Positions 46,503 to 53,975 of a stretch of DNA of 54,035 nt are shown here, in pieces. The position numbers and the translations under genes are program-made. Every line of letters starts with the position of its first letter. Position 1 is the stretch's first letter. The DNA is from Flavobacteriaceae bacterium (GTDB lineage Bacteria > Bacteroidota > Bacteroidia > Flavobacteriales > Flavobacteriaceae). The notes beneath the pieces are model-generated. The model made no database searches. It saw nothing but the letters and a program-made list of their open reading frames with translations, and was not told the DNA's origin. Location: positions 1 through 54,035 of the forward strand of contig CANGFO010000014.1 in assembly GCA_947453195.1 (NCBI GenBank), read 5' to 3'.

Positions 46503-46542
46503 CGTAAAATACTAACACCTAACACCTATGACCTTATACCCA

Positions 46543-47373
46543 TTAGAAAAGCCAAAGGTACGCTTTTTTGAAACCTTCGCGCCATAATTTTTCATTGTGT
46601 TTTCCGCCTTTAGCAATGATTTTTTTATTCATCATTTGGCATTCGCAGCGCTTGGTATTGATTTGGTATTCCATTTTGTTTAAATCTTCCACCATATCGG
46701 CGTCGCCTTCGTTATCGCCACAAAGAAAATAAATTTTCGTTTTATAGGATTTTGTTGTGTTCATGAGTTCGAAAATTTCTTTTCGGTTAAACCAAAATGA
46801 AGGGGAGAAGCAACCTACTTTTCCAAATACCTCTGGATATTTTAGCGCTCCATAAAAAGAAACCAATCCGCCAAGTGAACTTCCCCAAAGGGCTGTGTTT
46901 TTTGCATTGGCTTTGGTTCGGAAGGTTTTATCTACATAGGGCTTTAGCGTTTCTACAATAAATTTCAGATACGCATCGGCATTGCCTCCGCCGTATTTTT
47001 CGTTTTTGTATGGTGTTAATTCTTCCATGCGTTTTACACCGCCGTGTTCAATCCCAATTACGATAACTTGGGCATGAAGGCTGTCTAGGGTTTCGTCTAC
47101 ACTCCATTCGCCGGCATAAGATGTTTTGGCATCCATTAAGTTCTGCCCGTCGTGCATGTAAATTACCGGATACTTTTTAGTGGACTTCGAATAATTTTCG
47201 GGCAGGTACACCCAAATCTTTTTACTGCATTGCAATTGAGGTGCTTCAAGAGTAAAAGCGCTAACATTTTTACTTGCAGTACTCGGCTTTCCCTCTTGTG
47301 CAAATGAAATACAAAAAAAGAAAAGTGCCAATAGGGTGAATATAAATTTCAAAAGAATAGTTATTAGATTCAT
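46543..47373 (-). CDS. Exported esterase, enterochelin-esterase-like alpha/beta hydrolase
   Basis: Serine esterase of the esterase D/IroE-like family (276 aa). A signal peptide (about 1-25, ending CISFAQ) is followed by VYLPENYSKSTKKYPVIYM then HDGQNLMD (oxyanion region) and the nucleophile in ALWGSSLGGLVSF. The acid region is FLCGDNEGDADM and the His lies in AKGGKHNEKLW. It might hydrolyse siderophore esters, but no siderophore genes are adjacent. It is divergent from the TerB-like gene. Confidence 0.88.
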   Translation of the reverse strand: MNLITILLKFIFTLLALFFFCISFAQEGKPSTASKNVSAFTLEAPQLQCSKKIWVYLPENYSKSTKKYPVIYMHDGQNLMDAKTSYAGEWSVDETLDSLHAQVIVIGIEHGGVKRMEELTPYKNEKYGGGNADAYLKFIVETLKPYVDKTFRTKANAKNTALWGSSLGGLVSFYGALKYPEVFGKVGCFSPSFWFNRKEIFELMNTTKSYKTKIYFLCGDNEGDADMVEDLNKMEYQINTKRCECQMMNKKIIAKGGKHNEKLWREGFKKAYLWLF

Positions 47374-47406
47374 TTTAAATGAATAATTTAGCTAAAAATA
47401 AACATT

Positions 47407-47811
47407 TTGAATAATACCAAAGCACAAAAAATAAGTTTATTGTCCGATATGATTGCATTTGCAGTCGTAGATGGAAAATTACATGAAAACGAATACCAAT
47501 TTTTATCGTTAATAGCCGAAGATTTAGAAATAAATTCAGCCGAATTTCAGCAATTGTTTCATGAAGAAAATGCAAGTGAAGTGATCAAAGACGACTTTGA
47601 ACGCATTCAACAATTTTACCGATTGGCTTTATTAATGCACAGCGATGGCATTTTACATTCGCGCGAGGAAATCCGGATTCATGAAATTGGAATCGGGATG
47701 GGACTGAACCCATTTGCTATGAAACGCGTGTTAAAAGCTATGGCTAAATCACCTACACGAATGCTATCTCCCGATTATTTATTGGAAGTTTTTCAAGAAC
47801 AGAATAATTAA
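47407..47811 (+). CDS. TerB-like domain protein
   Basis: A 134-aa helical protein with two TerB-type motifs: FAVVDGKLHENEYQFLSLIA (about 17-36) and LMHSDGILHSREEIRIHEIG (about 77-96). Each is an acidic D-G-x-L/I...E turn that binds metal in TerB proteins. There is no in-frame ATG before the first helix; the frame opens with TTG at 47407, which I accept. It is not part of a tellurite operon here. It is convergent with the PhnB-like gene. Confidence 0.75.
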   Translation: MNNTKAQKISLLSDMIAFAVVDGKLHENEYQFLSLIAEDLEINSAEFQQLFHEENASEVIKDDFERIQQFYRLALLMHSDGILHSREEIRIHEIGIGMGLNPFAMKRVLKAMAKSPTRMLSPDYLLEVFQEQNN

Positions 47812-47815
47812 CGGA

Positions 47816-48253
47816 CTATAGTTTTCCTTTGTATTTTGGATCATAGTCTACCATCCATTCAATACCGTATTTATCTCTAAACATACCAAAGTAGGAACCC
47901 CAAGGGCTATCGGTAATTGGCATTTCAATTTGTCCTCCAGCAGAAAGACCATTAAATAAATGATCGGCTTCTGCTTTGCTTTCGGCACTGATTACTATTT
48001 TAGATCGGTTTTCGTTTTCGTTGGTTGGCCCCATCATTTCAGGAACATCATTAGCCATTAAAACCGAAGGTCCAATTGGTAATACAATGTGCATTATTTT
48101 GTTGGCTTCTTTTTCTGATACGGGAAACGCCTCGCTAGCTAAGTCTTTAAAACGCATAATAGTGGCGAACTCACCGCCAAATACCGATTTGTAAAAAGTG
48201 AATGCTTCTTCGGCATTTCCATTAAAGTTGATGTGTGGATTGATTTGTGCCAT
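47816..48253 (-). CDS. PhnB-like VOC family protein
   Basis: A glyoxalase/VOC-fold protein (145 aa). INPHINFNGNAEEAFTFYKS (4-23) is the PhnB-type start, and the second half holds ITDSPWGSYFGMFRDKYGIE then WMVDYD. It is probably a small metal-dependent or binding protein with no defined substrate. It is convergent with the TerB-like gene, 4 bp apart. Confidence 0.9.
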   Translation of the reverse strand: MAQINPHINFNGNAEEAFTFYKSVFGGEFATIMRFKDLASEAFPVSEKEANKIMHIVLPIGPSVLMANDVPEMMGPTNENENRSKIVISAESKAEADHLFNGLSAGGQIEMPITDSPWGSYFGMFRDKYGIEWMVDYDPKYKGKL

Positions 48254-48312
48254 AATAGTAGATTTAATTCACGGATTACAAATTCGTGCTATTGTTTTTT
48301 TATTTTAATCAG

Positions 48313-48444
48313 TTATTCAAAAAGGTTTTTAATCAGAATGTATAGAATACTAATTATCATTAGAACTATCGCAATTATACCTTTGGCAAATTGATAAGTC
48401 AGGTACCTTTCAAAAAAACTTTTTTCCTTTACTTTTTTTGCCAT
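48313..48444 (-). CDS. Small membrane protein (43 aa)
   Basis: Encodes 43 residues: a basic N-terminus (MAKKVKEKSFFERYLTYQFA), one hydrophobic helix (about 21-38) and a short end (KNLFE). It has the shape of a small inner-membrane protein with a cytoplasmic N-terminus. I do not recognise the family. It lies between the PhnB-like gene and the toxin gene on the same strand. The 197 bp to its right hold only an imperfect dyad, TACTATCA/TGATAGTA (48569-48586). Confidence 0.5.
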   Translation of the reverse strand: MAKKVKEKSFFERYLTYQFAKGIIAIVLMIISILYILIKNLFE

Positions 48445-48624
48445 AGCGGTTTATGTTTTTTAATTCTATTTTGTTTTCTTAATTGAGGTGATTGTTTACT
48501 GTGGTAATTGGCATTGTCTTCTCCAAGTTTTTCAGATATCGAAGTGATTAATTTTAAAATCTTAGAAGTACTATCATTTGATAGTATCAAAAGTAGTTTT
48601 TTAAACTAAATGTCCAAATATTAG

Positions 48625-48640
48625 TGCTGTTAACTGGAGT
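48625..48640. repeat. Cassette-boundary-like site, copy 1
   Basis: TGCTGTTAACTGGAGT lies just beyond the stop of parE. It matches TGCTGTTAGCGGTAGT at 49388-49403 in 13 of 16 positions. Both copies sit just beyond the last gene of a minus-strand unit. Confidence 0.45.
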
Positions 48641-48641
48641 T

Positions 48642-48941
48642 TTATTCTTGAATTCTGTTTTTCAAATCCATTCTAGAATGGAGAAATCTAGTAATTTCAA
48701 TTTCGTTTTCGCTAATTATTCTGTAGAAAATTATATGTTGTCCAGATTTATAACCATAAAAAGCATCGTTAATTTCAGTATAATTTTTCGCCAAGCTTTG
48801 ATTTTCAGCCAATACTTGACAATCTATAATGAGTTCAAAATAATATTTGTCAGCCTGATTTTCAGACCAAACTTCGAATGTATACTCCCAAATCTTCGAT
48901 AAATCTTCTACCGCTTTGTTTGTTAATTCGTATTTAGCCAT
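48642..48941 (-). CDS. parE: Type II toxin, RelE/ParE family
   Basis: A 99-aa ParE-like toxin. AKYELTNKAVEDLSKIWEYT (2-21) is the typical start, and the middle and end hold KSGQHIIFYRIISENEIEIT and RFLHSRMDL, the family's C-terminal strand and loop. ParE toxins of this type poison DNA gyrase. It overlaps the antitoxin gene by 8 bp, with the antitoxin first, as in other parDE operons. Confidence 0.92.
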   Translation of the reverse strand: MAKYELTNKAVEDLSKIWEYTFEVWSENQADKYYFELIIDCQVLAENQSLAKNYTEINDAFYGYKSGQHIIFYRIISENEIEITRFLHSRMDLKNRIQE

Positions 48942-49182
48942 TTTTCTTTTTGGCTTTTAACGATTCAAGATGTTTTTTTGGATCAAAGTCTTTTGCGATT
49001 CCGCTTTCAATCCCTTCACTGATAGCTTTTTTAAGAGCAATAATTTTGCTTTCTTCTTCTTCTAATAATCTCAATCCAGCTCGAATAACTTCGCTGGCGT
49101 TTTTAAATCTTCCTTCTGAAACTCTACTATCGACAAAGTTTTCAAAATAGTTTCCAAGAGAAACTGATGTATTGCGTCCCAT
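48934..49182 (-). CDS. parD: Type II antitoxin, ParD family
   Basis: An 82-aa ParD-like antitoxin. The N-terminal ribbon-helix-helix (GRNTSVSLGNYFENFVDSRV, FKNASEVIRAGLRLLEEEE) binds DNA. The C-terminal helix with basic end (KHLESLKAKKKNG) should wrap the toxin. It is first in the operon and probably represses its own promoter through the dyad at 49206-49222. Confidence 0.93.
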   Translation of the reverse strand: MGRNTSVSLGNYFENFVDSRVSEGRFKNASEVIRAGLRLLEEEESKIIALKKAISEGIESGIAKDFDPKKHLESLKAKKKNG

Positions 49183-49200
49183 AATTTTTTATATTTTTAA

Positions 49201-49230
49201 CAAAGTTACCAAAATTTGGTAATTATCAAA
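49201..49230 (-). promoter_or_regulatory. parDE promoter with overlapping operator
   Basis: On the minus strand TTTG (49227-49230) and TAACTTTG (49201-49208) are separated by 18 bp, a textbook Bacteroidota promoter. The palindrome TTACCAAAATTTGGTAA (49206-49222) fills the spacer and reaches the -7 element, as expected for ParD autorepression. Confidence 0.7.
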
Positions 49231-49264
49231 GAATAAGTTTTTTTTTCTCGGACAAAAAATTACA

Positions 49265-49397
49265 GCCAACGTGTCGCCGCCTCACGAAGTTGCTGATTTT
49301 CAATACTTTCATTTACAAATATAGACAAAACTTAGTTTCAAAAATTAACAATTCTGATAAATCCCAAGCCTAGCAATTTCTTGTAACTGCTGTTAGC
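49265..49397 (-). other. attC-like foldable site between cassettes
   Basis: GCCAAC (49265-49270) can pair with GTTAGC (49392-49397), with one G-U on the minus strand. GAAGTTGCT (49286-49294) can pair with AGCAATTTC (49372-49380), with one G-U on the plus strand. The two stems are split by an unpaired stretch and capped by about 77 nt. This outer-arm/inner-arm layout resembles an integron attC site. It fills the gap between parD's promoter and the membrane-protein gene. Confidence 0.4.
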
Positions 49398-49403
49398 GGT
49401 AGT
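49388..49403. repeat. Cassette-boundary-like site, copy 2
   Basis: TGCTGTTAGCGGTAGT contains GTTAGCGGTA (49392-49401), the exact inverse of TACCGCTAAC at 51685-51694. The two copies bracket the three-gene unit between them. Confidence 0.45.
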
Positions 49404-49420
49404 GGTTTTTCAGGGTCTGC

Positions 49421-50221
49421 TTACACTTTTTTTGAAGTTAAATCGCTTTTAGGTTTGTCTGTTTTAATTAATGGCTTCCCTTGTAATGCTTGTATAAGTG
49501 TCAGTAGTGCCAAAAGTCCATATACAATTGAAATTCCAATTGTCAATTTTGTGTTTTTCAAAACATAGTACGAAAGTACTGGTAAAATTTGTAAGGCGTG
49601 CATACCTATAAAATGAGAAACTCTTAAATCTCCAACGGTCTTGCTCCAACCAACAATGAACAAATTTGAATTGTCGTTTAATGCTCCAACACTATGATTA
49701 AGGCTTGAACCCATTGCAAATCCTTCAAATGAAAAAATTACAAAAATGACAATCCCTAAACGAATTGACCAAAGGTAGTAAGTAGGCAATTCAGGAAATG
49801 TGTTTGTAAAAAAAAGTAATCCTATGTATGCAGTGTAAAGCGTTACTAAGGTTGCGGCAATTGCCATTATTGAATATAGTGCAGCATAAATTGGTGTACT
49901 AATATTATAGTGCGAAAGTTGTCCTTTATTGGCTTGAAATGCAATGTAAACAATTTCAAAACCTAATAAAATAATTACACTCCAATTAAATAGATGGATA
50001 TTAAAATTTGGTAAATAATAGCAATACCAAGCCATCGCCCAAGAAAACAGGAAAGTTGAAAAAGCGAATTTAAAAGGTTTGTACCAAGCATTAACATTGA
50101 ATACTTGGGTGCTTGTATATTTCGTAAGTGCTAAAAACAAAATAGATAAGGCAAGACAAATCAAGCCATAATAAAATAAGGTTTCGTTTCTTGCTTTTAG
50201 GTTTTGAATAAAATCTATCAT
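49421..50221 (-). CDS. Multi-pass membrane protein of unknown function
   Basis: A 266-aa protein with about seven hydrophobic segments from residue 15 to 240 and a short basic tail ending KSDLTSKKV. Conserved-looking polar spots are FSFEGFAMGSSLNHSVG and the HFIGMHALQILP loop. I do not recognise a transporter family. Its ATG overlaps the SDR gene's stop (ATGA), so it is translated with the SDR. It is the last gene of the Crp-SDR-membrane unit. Confidence 0.75.
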   Translation of the reverse strand: MIDFIQNLKARNETLFYYGLICLALSILFLALTKYTSTQVFNVNAWYKPFKFAFSTFLFSWAMAWYCYYLPNFNIHLFNWSVIILLGFEIVYIAFQANKGQLSHYNISTPIYAALYSIMAIAATLVTLYTAYIGLLFFTNTFPELPTYYLWSIRLGIVIFVIFSFEGFAMGSSLNHSVGALNDNSNLFIVGWSKTVGDLRVSHFIGMHALQILPVLSYYVLKNTKLTIGISIVYGLLALLTLIQALQGKPLIKTDKPKSDLTSKKV

Positions 50222-50997
50222 TTTTTTAAGCTTGCTAAATTTTTTTTAATTTTCATCATTATTTTATCAGGTGTAATACGTGGCAAATTACTCAAAAACC
50301 AATTCATAAATCCCACAATCTTTTTGCCTTTGCCGTTTAGAAATAATTCAACTCCTACCTTTGCTACCACATCTGCTGGCATTGGTTTATTGGTACTCAT
50401 TGCATTCGTTTTTCGCATAGCTTCTGTGTGAAAAGGTGTTTCTATTGTACCTGGACAAAGTGCCGTAACAATTACTCCTGTGCATTCTAATTCGGCAGCA
50501 ACGGTTTCGGTAAAAGCCAAGACAAAACTTTTAGTTGCTGAATAAACTGAATAATAAGGGAATGGTAGAAATGAAAGTAGCGAAGCTACATTCATTATTC
50601 TGCCTTTTCCTGCTTTTTTCATATCCGCACCAAATAGTTTAGTAAGCCCAACCAATGCAGTAATATTTACAGCAATCATTTCTTCATCTTTTTTTAAAGA
50701 AGTTTCTACAAAGTTTCCATAATCGCCAAATCCTGCATTGTTTACCAATCCTGTTACTAAGTAGTTTTTTTGTTTGATATTATTGTATAAGTCTTGTGCA
50801 GAATTTGGTTCTGACAAATCGTATAATAAATACTCCACTTCAATTTTGAATTGGGTTTTTAATTCTTCTTGAAGTTTTATCAATTTATCCTCGCTTCTTG
50901 CAACCAATAATAAATTGAAATTTTTTGAAGCCAATTGTTTTGCCATTTCATAGCCAATTCCTGAGCTTGCTCCTGTTATTAATGTATATTCTTTCAT
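50218..50997 (-). CDS. Short-chain dehydrogenase/reductase (SDR)
   Basis: Classical SDR oxidoreductase (259 aa). The cofactor motif is TGASSGIGYEMA (about 8-19), NNAGFGDYG follows (about 87-95), and the catalytic Ser-Tyr-Lys set lies in ASLLSFLPFPYYSVYSATKS. The C-terminal third is hydrophobic and basic and may touch the membrane. The preferred cofactor is NADP(H) by the Arg after the Rossmann strand (VARSEDK). The substrate is unknown. It is the middle gene of the three-gene unit, 66 bp after the Crp/Fnr-like gene. Confidence 0.92.
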   Translation of the reverse strand: MKEYTLITGASSGIGYEMAKQLASKNFNLLLVARSEDKLIKLQEELKTQFKIEVEYLLYDLSEPNSAQDLYNNIKQKNYLVTGLVNNAGFGDYGNFVETSLKKDEEMIAVNITALVGLTKLFGADMKKAGKGRIMNVASLLSFLPFPYYSVYSATKSFVLAFTETVAAELECTGVIVTALCPGTIETPFHTEAMRKTNAMSTNKPMPADVVAKVGVELFLNGKGKKIVGFMNWFLSNLPRITPDKIMMKIKKNLASLKK

Positions 50998-51063
50998 TAC
51001 AATTTTGTTTAAAATAATAATGCAAAGGTGATTAGATAGGAATTGCTAAACGATAACAAATGT

Positions 51064-51642
51064 TTATAGTTTTTCAATAATAGCTTTTTTCAGTCGGCTC
51101 AAATGTATGGGCGTAATGCCCAAATACGAGGCAATCATATGTTGAGGAACTCTATTATGAATGTTTTGAAAAACATCTGTAATGTTGTAGTATCGTTCTT
51201 TTGGTGTCCTTATGTAAAGGTTTTTGATACGGTCATCTTGGTAAATAAAATAATATTCGGCAATCAATCGTCCCATTTTCTGTCCGTCTTTTAGGTTTTT
51301 ATAGCCCCATTCAATTGTGGAACGTGGTAAAATAACGACTTGGGTTTCTTCCAAAGTTTGTAAACTATAAATAGAGGGTTGTTGTTGAATAAAGTTTGAG
51401 TAGTCTGCAATAAATTGATTTTCTAATGCAAAATGGATAGTATGTTCAGTTCCTTCGTTATCCGTAATTGAAACTCTAATAATTCCTTTATTGATAAAAA
51501 ATATTTCGTTTGGAATTGAATTTGGTCTGCTTAAAATTTCTTGTCGCTTAAAAGTTTTGGAAATAGCTCCATTTAGGAAGTCGTTTAATTCAACTTCCGA
51601 AACGTCAATCATTTGTTTTATCACCACTCTAATTTGCTCCAT
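51064..51642 (-). CDS. Crp/Fnr family transcriptional regulator
   Basis: A 192-aa regulator. The N-terminal cyclic-nucleotide-binding-like barrel (about 20-125) includes EIFFINKGIIRVSITDNEG. The C-terminal helix-turn-helix reads MIASYLGITPIHLSRLKKAI. It lacks the Fnr-type cysteines and the phosphate-binding RxS pattern of true cAMP receptors, so the signal is unknown. It is the first gene of the unit and likely controls the SDR and membrane genes behind it. Confidence 0.88.
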   Translation of the reverse strand: MEQIRVVIKQMIDVSEVELNDFLNGAISKTFKRQEILSRPNSIPNEIFFINKGIIRVSITDNEGTEHTIHFALENQFIADYSNFIQQQPSIYSLQTLEETQVVILPRSTIEWGYKNLKDGQKMGRLIAEYYFIYQDDRIKNLYIRTPKERYYNITDVFQNIHNRVPQHMIASYLGITPIHLSRLKKAIIEKL

Positions 51643-51684
51643 TTATTTTGTTAAACTTATTGAATTGTTGGGCTTTCGTAACAT

Positions 51685-51707
51685 TACCGCTAACTAGTAT
51701 ATATACT
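51685..51707. repeat. Cassette-boundary-like site, copy 3, with adjacent palindrome
   Basis: TACCGCTAAC (51685-51694) is the inverse of the site at 49392-49401. It is followed by the palindrome AGTATATATACT (51696-51707). It marks the right limit of the Crp-SDR-membrane unit. Confidence 0.45.
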
Positions 51708-51763
51708 CTTTACGCCTGTAAGGATAAGTATTTATTGATATTCTTTACTTTTTAAACTCTCAT

Positions 51764-51783
51764 AGTACAACATAAGTACAACA
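51764..51783. repeat. Direct repeat AGTACAACA, two copies
   Basis: AGTACAACA occurs at 51764-51772 and 51775-51783, an 11-bp period that puts both on one DNA face. It lies 2 bp before the SNase stop. Spaced short repeats of this kind are typical of integrase arm sites, but this is only suggestive. Confidence 0.4.
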
Positions 51784-51785
51784 AA

Positions 51786-52277
51786 TCAGAATACTTTTAC
51801 TTGACTATAGATCCCTATATTATTGAGCTGCGCTTGGCGGTTCATTGCTTGAAACTCTGCTAACTTGCCACAATAATATTGTTGGGTTGCTTTAGCATAC
51901 CCATTTTGTAAAAGTAATTCATTTAAACATAATCCACTAGGCAAAATTACATACCCTAATTGCCTGTTCCAGTAGTCGTAATAATTCTCCTGTTCTGTAA
52001 TGACAGTTACAACCGTTTTTGGCGGTGCAACCGACAAAACGAAGTGCAAGGATTGCAAACCAAATTGGAGCAATAATTGGGCAGGTAAACTGCTTTTCTC
52101 CTCATCCTCTATCATCTTCCTATTTAGTTTTACTTCTGGTGCATCTAAACCATAAAGTCGGATTTCTTTTTTCATTTGAGTGAAACGATGGCAAATGATT
52201 ATGCTATCGCCATCAAGCACTTCTTCAATTTGCCAATGGGTTTCCACTATATACGGTGCTTTTGCGTTGTATTGCAT
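51786..52277 (-). CDS. Thermonuclease (SNase-like) family protein
   Basis: A staphylococcal-nuclease-fold protein (163 aa; ATG at 52277 preferred over a TTG upstream). The core motifs are VLDGDSIII (Asp), EIRLYGLDAPEVK (catalytic Arg, Asp) and YYDYWNRQLGYVILPSGL, then LNELLLQNGYAKA. No signal peptide is seen, so it may act inside the cell or be released by lysis. It is divergent from the MARQKG cluster, 97 bp away, and may belong to it. Confidence 0.85.
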   Translation of the reverse strand: MQYNAKAPYIVETHWQIEEVLDGDSIIICHRFTQMKKEIRLYGLDAPEVKLNRKMIEDEEKSSLPAQLLLQFGLQSLHFVLSVAPPKTVVTVITEQENYYDYWNRQLGYVILPSGLCLNELLLQNGYAKATQQYYCGKLAEFQAMNRQAQLNNIGIYSQVKVF

Positions 52278-52374
52278 TGATTTACAGTTATTTAAGTTAT
52301 TGATATTCAAAGATAATGAATGAAATTTGTCATAAGAATTTTATCTAATTATTAATCCATTAAAACGTAAAAAA

Positions 52375-53178
52375 ATGGCAAGACAGAAAGGTGTTATCAA
52401 GTACGTTGGAACTCTTGGAGATATCCGACATTTTAAAATTAAAGGTCAAGAAGGCTTCTATGCCGGAATGGTTGGTGGTCCAACTGGTGACCAAGTACTC
52501 TCAGCTCCAGAGTTCGAAAGAACTCGTGAGAATATGAACGAATTTGGCGCTTGTGCCAAAGCTGGTAAATCAGTTCGTACTGGTTTATCACAAGTAATGA
52601 AACAAATGGCCGACAGCCAAGTAACTGGAAGATTAACTTCTATTATGAAGAAAATCAACCTTGAAGACCAAACGGAAGCCAGAGGTTACCGTAAAATTGA
52701 AATCACTACACAACGTAGTTACTTGAAAGGTTTTGAGTTTGACAAAAACACTTCTTTCAATGGGATATTCAACGCTCCTTACTCATTAACTCACTCAGCT
52801 GGCAGAGATACTGGTGATTTTGTTGTTGATGCTTTTAATCCAGCGAATTTGGTAAATGCTCCATCAGGTGCAACTCATTTCCGTTTGATTACTTCGCTTT
52901 CAGTAGTGAGTGATTTTGAATACAACGCTACCACTAACAGTTATGATCCTATGGATGCTGACTTGAATGAGGTAAACGATATTCAATACAGTGACTTCTT
53001 GGATTTATATGCTCCAGTTCCTGCAACAACTATTACAGCAACTTTACCAGGTGCAAATCTTCCAACTGTAAATGTTACTGTTTTGCAATGTGTCGGAATT
53101 GAGTTCTACCAACAAGTGGGAGCAAATTACTACTTGTTTGCAAGTGGTAACTGCTTGAAAGTTGAGGATGCTTTTTAA
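52375..53178 (+). CDS. Bacteroidota-specific hypothetical protein starting MARQKG, possible structural protein
   Basis: A 267-aa protein without signal or membrane segments. The N-terminal part (GVIKYVGTLGDIRHFKIKGQ, FERTRENMNEFGACAKAGKS) and an arginine-bearing helix (TGRLTSIMKKI) are followed by a predicted beta-rich second half (about 120-265). I recognise the pattern as a recurrent Bacteroidota hypothetical family with no assigned function. The soluble, beta-rich, single-gene layout followed by a terminator would suit an abundant structural protein, for example of a phage-like particle. That is inference. Confidence 0.75.
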   Translation: MARQKGVIKYVGTLGDIRHFKIKGQEGFYAGMVGGPTGDQVLSAPEFERTRENMNEFGACAKAGKSVRTGLSQVMKQMADSQVTGRLTSIMKKINLEDQTEARGYRKIEITTQRSYLKGFEFDKNTSFNGIFNAPYSLTHSAGRDTGDFVVDAFNPANLVNAPSGATHFRLITSLSVVSDFEYNATTNSYDPMDADLNEVNDIQYSDFLDLYAPVPATTITATLPGANLPTVNVTVLQCVGIEFYQQVGANYYLFASGNCLKVEDAF

Positions 53179-53191
53179 AAAAAGTCATTAC

Positions 53192-53222
53192 AAATCCCTC
53201 ACCAAAAGTGAGGGATTTTTTG
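53192..53222 (+). terminator. Strong terminator inside the cluster
   Basis: AAATCCCTCAC (53192-53202) and GTGAGGGATTT (53208-53218) form an 11-bp stem with a 5-nt loop, followed by T residues. It lies 13 bp after the MARQKG gene's stop and 25 bp before the DUF5675 ATG. Confidence 0.88.
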
Positions 53223-53246
53223 TTTAATCTCAAATCTATCAAGACA

Positions 53247-53699
53247 ATGGAAAGTAAAATAATAAGAGTAGCACAGGGCAAAGAAAGCACATTGAGCCAG
53301 TTGTACATTAACAACATCTTTCAATGTTATTTGTTAGAGGATAAAATTAGAGAAGTGAAAATCGCTTCACAAACTGCCATTCCAAAAGGTGTTTACAGTT
53401 TGAAATTAAATACTATTGGAGCTAAAAATGTGGATTACAAAAAAGCATTTGGAAAGCTGCACGAAGGAATGATTGAAATAAGCGGTTTACCAAACTTTAG
53501 TTTTGTTTATATCCATACCGGAAATACCATAAAAGATACTGCCGGTTGTCCGCTTTGCGGTTTTGGGTTCCAGTTTGTTGATGGTAATTATCAAGTTACT
53601 CAAAGTGTGGCAGCTTATAAAATGATTTATCCCAAGCTAGTAACACTGGCAAAAAACACTTCCAATACAATGATCATTGAAAATAATTTTCAATTCTAA
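53247..53699 (+). CDS. DUF5675 family protein
   Basis: A 150-aa protein (ATG at 53247; the frame further left runs through the terminator). LSQLYINNIFQCYLLED (about 15-31), AIPKGVYSLKLN, FVYIHTGNTIKDTAGCPLCG (about 92-111) and a C-terminal helix match DUF5675. The conserved His and two Cys in IHTG...TAGCPLCG suggest a metal or catalytic site. Some relatives sit next to holin-like genes, so a cell-wall role is possible. No activity is known. Confidence 0.85.
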   Translation: MESKIIRVAQGKESTLSQLYINNIFQCYLLEDKIREVKIASQTAIPKGVYSLKLNTIGAKNVDYKKAFGKLHEGMIEISGLPNFSFVYIHTGNTIKDTAGCPLCGFGFQFVDGNYQVTQSVAAYKMIYPKLVTLAKNTSNTMIIENNFQF

Positions 53700-53711
53700 A
53701 AAGTACAAACA

Positions 53712-53975
53712 ATGGAAAATATCAACATCATCGCGACACTTTTTGGAACACTTATCACATTGCTACTCTCGATTGTGGCTTATTTTATCAAGCAATTACA
53801 CACTGATTTTAAGAGTATGGAAAAAGATTTGGTTGAAGTCAAAACAATGGCTTTAATCATCAAAACCGAGTTCAAAAGTGGTAATGACTTACTGAACCAA
53901 AAAGTAGAATATTTAGAAAAAAGAGTAAATAACATTGAATTAACAATCTTAAAAAATCAAGATTATGAAAAATAA
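53712..53975 (+). CDS. Holin-like membrane/coiled-coil protein
   Basis: An 87-aa protein. One hydrophobic helix (about 5-27, IIATLFGTLITLLLSIVAYF) is followed by a charged coiled coil (about 30-80, VKTMALIIKTEF, VEYLEKRVNNIELTILKN). The size and layout resemble phage holins or spanin-like partners, but no specific family is identified. It lies 12 bp after the DUF5675 gene and overlaps the next gene by 11 bp. Confidence 0.7.
   Translation: MENINIIATLFGTLITLLLSIVAYFIKQLHTDFKSMEKDLVEVKTMALIIKTEFKSGNDLLNQKVEYLEKRVNNIELTILKNQDYEK

Noticed and set aside
48569..48586. Dyad TACTATCA/TGATAGTA as a terminator or operator
   Set aside because: It lacks a T run, does not sit at a promoter I can recognise, and could occur by chance in A+T-rich DNA.
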